Positions 25,758-33,103 of a stretch of 64,000 nucleotides of DNA are shown here, one piece after another. Numbering within the stretch: position 1 is the stretch's first letter; every line of letters begins with the position of its first letter. Below the pieces are notes generated by a model. That model was not told the origin of the DNA. It saw only the letters and a program-made list of their open reading frames with translations, and searched no databases. Position numbers and translations under genes: made by a program. Source of the DNA: Pyrinomonadaceae bacterium (lineage in GTDB: Bacteria > Acidobacteriota > Blastocatellia > Pyrinomonadales > Pyrinomonadaceae); NCBI GenBank assembly GCA_036277115.1, contig DASUNM010000011.1, positions 62,001-126,000 on the forward strand. Reading direction: 5' to 3'.

Positions 25758-27382
25758 GGGGTGCTCGTTGTTTCCTGTGGTAGGGGCTCACCGGCTGGCC
25801 GCGGCGGATCGAGCGGCTCGAAACGCACGATCGCGCGCTGAAAATCGAAGATGACGCGAAAGTGCCGGAGGAAATTTCCGCCGAGGATACCGCTTTGCTG
25901 AAACCCCGCCGTCTCGTTGATTGGTTCGAGGTCGAGTACCGCCGCGTTGATCTTTTCGCGCGTGTAAGCGCCCAGGACTACCTTGGGCAGCAGCGCAATC
26001 TTTACGTTCTCAGCTATACCGGCCGCGCCAAAAACGCGCATTCGATCCTCCTGAATGAAATCTATCGCATCGTCGAGTTCGGCGGCGCGCTCGGAAAGCA
26101 CGCTCACGCTGGCGCCGGTATCGATGATGAAATTCAGAGGCTTCTTAATCCCTTCAATTGTGACTTCGCCGCTCAGGAAGCCGCTCGACGTCGTGCGTAC
26201 GGTAACGTCTATACCGGGACGGGTGATGCCGGGTGTGACATCTCGCCATGTCTGCCCGTCAACCGCCGTCGCCGGGTCCGCGACCCTTCGCGGCCGCACC
26301 AGCGTCATCCGGCGATTTCCGTAATCGACGGCGGTCACCAGCCGCGCCAGCGCGGCAATTCCGAGGTAGCCGTCCACCGGCGTCTGCATGTCGTAAAACT
26401 GCCGGATGTAGACGGGAACGTTTTCGATTCGAATGTCGCCGACGTCTATCGAGTTGACGTAGCCGTAGACAATTTCAAAACGTCCACCGCCGCCGACAGC
26501 TCGTGCTAACCCGCCCCGCGCCACCGATTTGATGCCGATCTTGCGCGCTGTTTCTTCCGAGATCACCGACATTCCTGAGCCTGTATCCAAAACGAATCGG
26601 AGCGGGGTTTTCGATCCGTTGATGCGAAGTTTGATAATCGGCCGGTTATCGAAAGCTTCGAAGGGTACTACCGCGCGATCACCGCTGATGTTGTACAGCG
26701 AGCTTTGCTGTCCGAGATAACGGAGAAAATCGATCAACCCACGAATCCGCGCGCGTCGCTCAGAGTCTGTGCGTGGAGCGATAAGCAGAAAGCGCTCGTA
26801 TGCGTCGGCAGCTTCTTTGTAACGCTCGGAACGCGCGGCTGCCTGGCCGAGACTGAAAACATAATCCGGCTCGTCCATATCGATACTGGCAGCGCGCCGA
26901 AGCTTCACGAGCGCGTCAGCCGTTCGATTCTCGTAGAAATCGACCATTGCCAATCCGGCGATGGCCATCGCCTCTTCACCATCGAGTGTCAGCGCGGTGC
27001 GGAACTCTTCGATTGAAAGTCGAAAATCTCCGGAAGCCAAAATCGCCGCACCCAAAAGCGAATGCGCGCGAGCCGAGAGCGGATCGACGGCAATCACGCG
27101 TGCCGCATGATCAAATGAATCCTGCAAGCGACGCTGCTTGAGCAAAGCCTTGCTCAGCCCGAGACGTGCCTCAGCATCGCGATCATCTTTCTTGAGGATG
27201 TCCCGGTAGAGCTGTTCAGCCCGTTCGAAATCGCCGGAGCGCAAAGATTTCTGGGCCTTCTGCCGATCTTTTTTTATGTCCGCGAATGCGGGAGCGGCCA
27301 GGAGTAAGAAGAGCAGCAGGAGGGCAAAACGACGAACGCGAGAATGAAACAAGATTGTTTGCAGGGTTGCGGTTAGTTCCAT
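25754..27382 (-). CDS. exported protein with TPRs and two retropepsin-like aspartyl protease domains
   Basis: 542 residues. A hydrophobic segment ending AAPAFA (about residue 34) suggests export. TPR units cover about 38-220 (for example FERAEQLYRDILKKD). Two retropepsin-like domains follow, with active-site loops FVLDTGSGMSVIS (about 265-277) and FIIDTGASVSVLS (about 418-430). Retropepsins are active as dimers with one DTG each, so this chain could form an internal dimer. GILGGNFLRHFRVIFDF closes the second domain. It is 5 bases downstream of ogg and coupled to the PIN gene. Confidence 0.85.
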   Translation of the reverse strand: MELTATLQTILFHSRVRRFALLLLFLLLAAPAFADIKKDRQKAQKSLRSGDFERAEQLYRDILKKDDRDAEARLGLSKALLKQRRLQDSFDHAARVIAVDPLSARAHSLLGAAILASGDFRLSIEEFRTALTLDGEEAMAIAGLAMVDFYENRTADALVKLRRAASIDMDEPDYVFSLGQAAARSERYKEAADAYERFLLIAPRTDSERRARIRGLIDFLRYLGQQSSLYNISGDRAVVPFEAFDNRPIIKLRINGSKTPLRFVLDTGSGMSVISEETARKIGIKSVARGGLARAVGGGGRFEIVYGYVNSIDVGDIRIENVPVYIRQFYDMQTPVDGYLGIAALARLVTAVDYGNRRMTLVRPRRVADPATAVDGQTWRDVTPGITRPGIDVTVRTTSSGFLSGEVTIEGIKKPLNFIIDTGASVSVLSERAAELDDAIDFIQEDRMRVFGAAGIAENVKIALLPKVVLGAYTREKINAAVLDLEPINETAGFQQSGILGGNFLRHFRVIFDFQRAIVRFEPLDPPRPAGEPLPQETTSTP

Positions 27383-27387
27383 GGCGG

Positions 27388-28053
27388 TTACTTTAGAACT
27401 TTTCCCGTTCTCATCGACCAGAGTACCAGATCTAACTCGTCAAAGTTGATGCCGACTTCGTCGGCGAAACTTTTCATGCGCTGCTCGGCTTCAAGATAGC
27501 GATTACGGGTCGTGGGCGGCTTCAGCGAATCGATGACCCCCAGCTCTGACAGGCAGCGCACAATGTGCTTGTCCAGGATCCCGTAACCTTTGAAGCCAAC
27601 ATTACGTAAAAAGTGGCTTGCTTCTTTGTAACCGAGCCCTTTAATTCCCGGCGTCCGCGCCAGCCAGTCGCGCCGCTCGTGGGGATCGCGAAACTCATTG
27701 AGACGATCGCGCAGCCGCATCGAAACAGTTTTGCGCAGGTAATCGCGGGTGGAAACGATGTGTGCGGCACGTACGTTGTGAAATCGGTACGCCGGAGGTT
27801 TCTTGAGTGCGCGAGTAATTGCCGCGCGACTGCCACTGTCCAATAGCGGCCTGACGGCGGTGACAGCAGTCGCTCCCATAACCGCGGATGAGCCGGCAGT
27901 AAAAATGCAGTAAACCATCTCTTCCCAAAGGCGCGCATCCGAACGGCTTTGCCAGACAGAGTCGAATTCACGAAGTCGAGCCCGAATTTCTTTGCGGCGC
28001 GTCTGATGCGTAGTGTGTAGTCGATCGATAGTGACAGGTTCGTGGACGCGCAT
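27388..28053 (-). CDS. ogg: 8-oxoguanine DNA glycosylase/AP lyase (Ogg2 type)
   Basis: 221 residues. It belongs to the N-glycosylase/DNA lyase family best known from archaea and some thermophilic bacteria. The helix-hairpin-helix reads PGIKGLGYKEASHFLRNVG, with the Schiff-base Lys in GYKEAS, and GYGILDKHIV carries the catalytic Asp. It removes oxidised guanine and nicks the abasic site. First gene of a three-gene minus-strand unit with the protease-like and PIN genes; no functional link is evident. Confidence 0.88.
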   Translation of the reverse strand: MRVHEPVTIDRLHTTHQTRRKEIRARLREFDSVWQSRSDARLWEEMVYCIFTAGSSAVMGATAVTAVRPLLDSGSRAAITRALKKPPAYRFHNVRAAHIVSTRDYLRKTVSMRLRDRLNEFRDPHERRDWLARTPGIKGLGYKEASHFLRNVGFKGYGILDKHIVRCLSELGVIDSLKPPTTRNRYLEAEQRMKSFADEVGINFDELDLVLWSMRTGKVLK

Positions 28054-28274
28054 GTGTCGTGCTCGCGGAGAGACGGTAAAAATCTGCCTGCGATTCTAGG
28101 AGCGAGAAAATTCGCTGTCAATAAATTCGCTTCTTGAAGGCGCTGGCACGCGCATCTGGCGGCGCGAATTTCACAGGCGGGACGCCCATGCGACGTGACA
28201 TGCATCCGTGAGCTGTTTAGTCCGCATCAAAGGTTGGCGCTTTCGTTCTCGGAAGCGCGCGTGGCATTCGTGTT

Positions 28275-29714
28275 ATGATCGGCGGCGACAGCATGCTAGT
28301 TAATTCCCACAAGCGGCGAACTCAAGATCGGAAGTGGTGGCGGAGTGTGGCGACGCTTTTCGCGTTAATCCTGATCGCGTTCAGCGGTTCAATCGCCCAA
28401 GCTCAACCAGCCGCGCCGACCCCCTCTGCCAATGTCCCTCGGCCGACGCTCGATACGCGCGGCAACATGGATGTTCAGCACGCGCCGGCGAACGCGTCAG
28501 TCGCGCCGACTGCTCAGGCCATAGCACTCGAAGAGTCCCTGACACCGATTCAAGGCTACCAGGGTGTGCTGGCTGAGACCCTTGACGGGAGCACGATTGC
28601 CGCTCAAGCGATCGAAAATAAATTTAATCCGGCCTCAGCGATCAAACTGGGAACGGCTTTAGCAGCGCTCCGGAATTTCGGACCGAACCATCGCTTTCTT
28701 ACAGGCGTGTGGGCGAGCGGGACAATTGATCGGGCATCGGGAACGTTGAATGGGGATTTGGTAATCAGCGGACGCGACCCATCTTTCCGTTACGAGCACG
28801 CAGTGATGCTGGCGCGGCAGCTGAACGAACTGGGAATCAAAACTGTCACGGGAAATCTGATCGTCGCACCAGGCTTTACGATGAATTTTGACTGGTCGTA
28901 CCAGCGATCGGGTGAAGCCTTTGCCGATACGCTTGATTCGGCTACACGTCCGGCCGCAGCCACGCGCGCATGGCTGGACGAGCGATTGCTGGTCGGTGAC
29001 AAGCAGAGTCTCAGCTCAGTGCCGAGTGTTGCGATCGAAGGAGAAGTTGTCATTGGCTCCGCTCCACCCCAGGCCAAGACGCTCGTCACGCGCAGATCCA
29101 GCAAGTTGGTCGACATTCTCAAAGCATTACTCTGTTACTCGAACAACTTCATGGCTGACCGTATTGGAGAGACCTTCGGCGGTCCGGAAGGTATGCGCGC
29201 GCTCCTGATTGATTGGCTCAAACTCAATCCGGATGAAGTGTGGTTGGCTTCTGCGAGCGGCCTCGGCGTCAATCGCGTCACGCCGCGGGCCATGATGGCG
29301 ATTCTGCGCGGGCTGCGCGAGGAACTGCAAAAACACAAACTGAAATTGTCTGACATCATGCCGGTGGCGGGAATCGACCCCGGCACGCTCGAAGACCGCT
29401 ACACTGATGCGTTTACGCGCGGCAGCGTGGTGGCGAAAACCGGAACGCTGATCAGCACTGATGGCGGCGCCAGCTCGCTGGTAGGACAAATGAATACGAA
29501 GAGCGGTCGGGTCGTTCTGTTCGTCATCATGAACCAGCGAGGCAGCGTCATTCGTTTCCGCTACAACCAGGATGCGATCGTAGCCGCGATTCAAAATACA
29601 CTCGGTGGGCCGGCGCCCTTTCCTTATCGTCCGGTGGGGCTGTCGATGCGGCTCGCGAACTCAAACTACGAAGCCGCAAAGGCGGCCGGCGAAGTCGAAC
29701 CACACGAACAGTAA
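28275..29714 (+). CDS. dacB: D-alanyl-D-alanine carboxypeptidase / PBP4 (DacB family, S13)
   Basis: 479 residues. A signal segment ending SIAQAQ (about residue 45) is followed by a Pro/Ala linker. The penicillin-binding triads are SxxK in PASAIKLG, SxN in CYSNNFMAD and KTG in VAKTGTLIST. It trims peptidoglycan side chains in the periplasm. The first ATG (28275) overlaps a possible -10 (TATGAT); the ATG at 28293 follows GGCGGCGAC and is an alternative start. Confidence 0.92.
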   Translation: MIGGDSMLVNSHKRRTQDRKWWRSVATLFALILIAFSGSIAQAQPAAPTPSANVPRPTLDTRGNMDVQHAPANASVAPTAQAIALEESLTPIQGYQGVLAETLDGSTIAAQAIENKFNPASAIKLGTALAALRNFGPNHRFLTGVWASGTIDRASGTLNGDLVISGRDPSFRYEHAVMLARQLNELGIKTVTGNLIVAPGFTMNFDWSYQRSGEAFADTLDSATRPAAATRAWLDERLLVGDKQSLSSVPSVAIEGEVVIGSAPPQAKTLVTRRSSKLVDILKALLCYSNNFMADRIGETFGGPEGMRALLIDWLKLNPDEVWLASASGLGVNRVTPRAMMAILRGLREELQKHKLKLSDIMPVAGIDPGTLEDRYTDAFTRGSVVAKTGTLISTDGGASSLVGQMNTKSGRVVLFVIMNQRGSVIRFRYNQDAIVAAIQNTLGGPAPFPYRPVGLSMRLANSNYEAAKAAGEVEPHEQ

Positions 29715-29908
29715 CTGGTCAGTTGTCAGTAGTCAGTAGTCAGTAGTCAGTAGCACGACCGTTAGTACTTTGTGCTTCGTACTTGGTACTTTGATTTCTT
29801 GACCCAGACCCGCCGTCATTTAAAGGCGCTCTGGAAGACACGTCTAAGTACAAAGAACTAAGTACAAAGAACAAAAAACGACTGACGACCGACCACTGAC
29901 CACTGCCT
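29714..29908. repeat. heptad-armed element, copy 1
   Basis: Left arm 29715-29795: heptads of TAGTCAG then GTACTTT/GTGCTTC. Core 29800-29840: TTGACCCAGACCCGCC...GGCGCTCTGG. Right arm 29844-29905: AAGTACA/AAGAACT heptads then ACTGACC. The arms are roughly complementary. The core matches, in reverse complement, the core of the element at 43063-43255. The right arm ends a few bases before the ATG of the NtrC-type gene. Confidence 0.75.
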
Positions 29909-29910
29909 TC

Positions 29911-31275
29911 ATGCCTGACATTCTTCTCGTCGAAGACAAAGAGAGCCTGCGGCGCGTCTTACGCATGACGCTTGAGAACGCGGGCTACTCTGTGACCGAA
30001 GCCGCCGATGCGCGCGCGGCCATCGACGAGATCGGACGCATCCCTCATAAAATCGTTTTGACCGACCTGCGCATGCCGAACGGGTCAGGCATTGATGTGC
30101 TGCACGCCTCAAAGAACGCGGACAGCGACGTGCCGGTGATTGTGATGACGGCGTACGGCTCGATCGATGAAGCCGTGCAGGCAATGAAGGACGGCGCGCA
30201 CGACTTTCTGCAAAAGCCTGTCGATTCCAATCATCTACTACTGCTGGTTGAGCGGGCGCTCGAGCAATCGCGTTTGCGGACTGAAAACCTTCTGCTGCGG
30301 GAAGAATGGTCGAAGCGCTATGGCTTTCCACGCATCATCGGCGAGTCGGAAGCGATCAAGCGCGCCGTCGGTGAGACGCAGCGCGTAGCGACGACTGACG
30401 CCACCGTTTTATTGCTGGGCGAATCGGGCACGGGCAAAGAACTGTTCGCGCGCGCGGTTCACCATCTTTCCAATCGTCGCGACAAACCCTTTGTCGCGAT
30501 CAATTGCGCGGCAATTCCCGAGACGCTAATCGAGAACGAACTATTCGGTCACGAACGGGGCGCGTTCACCGGCGCCGGCGAACGACGGCTCGGGAAATTC
30601 GAACTGGCCGGCGGTGGTACGGTTTTTCTCGATGAGATTGGCGAGCTCCCACTGGCGGTGCAGGGAAAACTTCTGCGCGCGATTGAAGAGAAGTCAGTAG
30701 ATCGCATCGGCGGCAAAGCCCCGATTCCGGTTGACGTCCGGATTGTCGCGGCGACGAACAAAGACTTGCGCGCCGCGGTCGAGCAAGGAGAGTTCCGCGG
30801 TGATCTGTTCTTTCGGCTAGCCGTTTTTCCGATCGATATTCCGCCGTTGCGCGATCGGGGCGAGGATGTTGTTCTGCTCGCGCACCACTTTGCCGCACAA
30901 CTTGGGAAAGAATTGCGGGGCCGGGAAGCAACGCTCGGCGACCGGAGCCTCGCCGCCTTGCGCGCACACGGATGGCCGGGAAATGTTCGCGAACTCGAGA
31001 ATGCGATCGAGCGCGCGTGCATTCTGGCGGACGGCGCCGGCCTCGAGCCTACTGATCTCGGATTCGGGAGCGAGCAATCCTGGGATGTAAAAGCCCTCGG
31101 CTTCGACACTGCTGGAACTCTGGGCGAGGCGGCTGATCGTGCGGTGAGATTGGTTGAGCGGCAAAAGATCAAAGAGACTCTCGCGGCGCACAATGAAAAC
31201 AAGACGGCCGCGGCCGAAGCGCTCGGAGTGAGTTACAAAACGCTCTTGACGAAGATTAAGGAGTACAATCTCTGA
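29911..31275 (+). CDS. NtrC-family sigma-54-dependent response regulator
   Basis: 454 residues in three parts. Receiver domain (1-120) with phospho-acceptor Asp in VLTDLRMPNG and Lys in LQKPVD. AAA+ sigma-54 activation domain with Walker A GESGTGKE, the GAFTGA loop (GHERGAFTGAGERRLG) and Walker B VFLDEIGEL. Fis-type helix-turn-helix at the C-terminus (KTAAAEALGVSYKTLLTKI). No histidine kinase is adjacent, so the signal is unknown. No Shine-Dalgarno is visible; a heptad tract abuts the start codon. Confidence 0.95.
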   Translation: MPDILLVEDKESLRRVLRMTLENAGYSVTEAADARAAIDEIGRIPHKIVLTDLRMPNGSGIDVLHASKNADSDVPVIVMTAYGSIDEAVQAMKDGAHDFLQKPVDSNHLLLLVERALEQSRLRTENLLLREEWSKRYGFPRIIGESEAIKRAVGETQRVATTDATVLLLGESGTGKELFARAVHHLSNRRDKPFVAINCAAIPETLIENELFGHERGAFTGAGERRLGKFELAGGGTVFLDEIGELPLAVQGKLLRAIEEKSVDRIGGKAPIPVDVRIVAATNKDLRAAVEQGEFRGDLFFRLAVFPIDIPPLRDRGEDVVLLAHHFAAQLGKELRGREATLGDRSLAALRAHGWPGNVRELENAIERACILADGAGLEPTDLGFGSEQSWDVKALGFDTAGTLGEAADRAVRLVERQKIKETLAAHNENKTAAAEALGVSYKTLLTKIKEYNL

Positions 31276-31281
31276 CGCACA

Positions 31282-33042
31282 ATGAGTGACCCGCCGGAGC
31301 AAAGTCCAAAGTCGAAAGTCCAAGATCCAAAGTCCGAAAACTCCCCGGTGTTGGCAGACGAAAGCGAAGGTCTCAAATCCGGCCGCAATGCTGCCGAAAT
31401 CGCCGGCGCCACAATCGAACCGGTCGGTGAAGCGACCGGCCGCTTTCCGCGCCCTCCTATCGCAAAATCCGAGAACACGGGAAAGTCGGCTTTCCTGGTA
31501 GCCGCCGGAATCCTTATCAGCCGCATTCTGGGAGTTATCCGTCAGCGGGTGTTTGCTCATTACCTCGGCATCTCTGACGCGGCCGGCGCGTTTGACGCAG
31601 CGTTTCGTATCCCGAACTTCCTGCAGAACGTGTTTGGCGAAGGCGCCCTCTCAGCGTCGTTTATCCCGGTCTACGCCAAGTTGCTGGCGAAAGGCGACGA
31701 TAGGGAAGCCACCCGAGTGGCCAATGCAGTTTTAACTCTGCTGGCGTTGATCACGTCAGTGATTGTGCTGATCGGCATTTTCACCGCGCCATATTGGATC
31801 ATTGTTTTTACAAAGAGCTTTGACGAGGGCACCCGTGAGTTAACCATCCGGCTCGTCAGGATCTTGTTTCCCGGCGCCGGCCTGCTGGTTTTTTCGGCTT
31901 GGTGTCTGGGAGTGCTCAACAGCCACCGGCGCTTTTTTCTGTCCTATACCGCGCCCGTGGCCTGGAACCTGGCAATCATCGGGACGCTGATTTGGTTTGG
32001 AGGTAGCGCAGAGCAGTTTCGTCTGACGGAAATTACCGCCTGGGGCTCAGTGGTCGGCAGCGCTCTCCAATTTGGCGTTCAATTGCCCACCGTTCTGAAA
32101 CTGATTAAGAGCTTTCGGCCCGTGTTGGACCTGGCCAGCGAAAGCGTGCGAACTGTCCTGCGGAATTTTTTCCCTGTCTTCATTAGCCGCGGCGTAGTTC
32201 AGATTTCAGCTTTCGTGGATGCCATCCTGGCGGGGCTAATCAGTGAACAGGCCGTCGCTTCGCTCACGTACGCGCAAAGCCTCTACACATTGCCCATCAG
32301 CTTGTTCGGCATGTCGGTATCCGCCGCAGAGTTGCCGGCGATGTCGAGTGCCTTGGGCACCAGCGATGAAGTTGCTTCTGAGTTACGGATACGCCTCAAT
32401 AACGGTCTGCGGCGAATCGCACTTTTTATCGTGCCGTCGGTGGTTGCAATCCTAACGCTGGGTGACGTGATGGTGGCCGTTCTTTATCAGACCGGCCAGT
32501 TCGGGAGCGAGGCGACCCGATACGTTTGGGCGATCCTGGCGGGCTCGACAATCGGGCTGTTGGCGTCGACGCTGGGCCGGCTTTACTCCTCGACTTACTA
32601 TGCACTTCACGACACTCGCACGCCCCTGCGCTTCGCTATCCTGCGCGTAACCCTCGGAATGGCTCTCGGCTATGTAGTCGCGATTCACGTCCCGCCATTG
32701 TTGGGCATCGATCCTAAATGGGGAGCCGCCGGACTGACTACTTCGTCCGGACTGGTGGGCTGGATTGAATTTGTTTTACTGCGTCGAACTCTAAACAAGA
32801 GAATCGGCCGCACCGGGCTGTCCGCCGCATACATGGTGAAGCTCTGGGTCGCGGCCACCGGCGGCGCGGCGCTCGCGTGGGGCCTCAAGCTTCTCATCGG
32901 CACGCGGCATCCGGCCATTGTTGCGTCACTGGTGCTTGTGCCGTACGGCCTCACCTACTTTGCTCTTGCGTGGCTGTGGCGTGTTCCGGAAGCAGCCGCC
33001 GTCATTAATCGCGGTCTTCGCACTCTCCGTTTAAAGACTTAA
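31282..33042 (+). CDS. murJ: lipid II flippase MurJ
   Basis: 586 residues with about 14 membrane segments; it moves lipid II to the periplasmic face. ISRILGVIRQRVFAHYLG and AFRIPNFLQNVFGEGALSASFIPVY are the MurJ/MviN signatures. An extra ~65-residue hydrophilic N-terminus precedes the first helix. Its start (QSPKSKVQDPKSE) is encoded by AAAGTCC heptad repeats (31301-31335), so an intergenic-type repeat has become coding. The true start could be further in, but no better ribosome-binding site is visible. It follows the NtrC-type gene by 6 bases. Confidence 0.93.
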   Translation: MSDPPEQSPKSKVQDPKSENSPVLADESEGLKSGRNAAEIAGATIEPVGEATGRFPRPPIAKSENTGKSAFLVAAGILISRILGVIRQRVFAHYLGISDAAGAFDAAFRIPNFLQNVFGEGALSASFIPVYAKLLAKGDDREATRVANAVLTLLALITSVIVLIGIFTAPYWIIVFTKSFDEGTRELTIRLVRILFPGAGLLVFSAWCLGVLNSHRRFFLSYTAPVAWNLAIIGTLIWFGGSAEQFRLTEITAWGSVVGSALQFGVQLPTVLKLIKSFRPVLDLASESVRTVLRNFFPVFISRGVVQISAFVDAILAGLISEQAVASLTYAQSLYTLPISLFGMSVSAAELPAMSSALGTSDEVASELRIRLNNGLRRIALFIVPSVVAILTLGDVMVAVLYQTGQFGSEATRYVWAILAGSTIGLLASTLGRLYSSTYYALHDTRTPLRFAILRVTLGMALGYVVAIHVPPLLGIDPKWGAAGLTTSSGLVGWIEFVLLRRTLNKRIGRTGLSAAYMVKLWVAATGGAALAWGLKLLIGTRHPAIVASLVLVPYGLTYFALAWLWRVPEAAAVINRGLRTLRLKT

Positions 33043-33048
33043 CGAGCC

Positions 33049-33077
33049 AAAAAAAAAGGCTCCACCGAAGTGGAGCC
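33049..33077 (-). terminator. rho-independent terminator of the S8 protease gene
   Basis: Stem GGCTCCAC (33058-33065) pairs with GTGGAGCC (33070-33077) around a CGAA loop. On the minus strand it is followed by nine T (33057-33049). It also separates the convergent murJ transcript. Confidence 0.85.
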
Positions 33078-33103
33078 TTGAGGTCCAGCGCTGTTCGCGG
33101 CAG

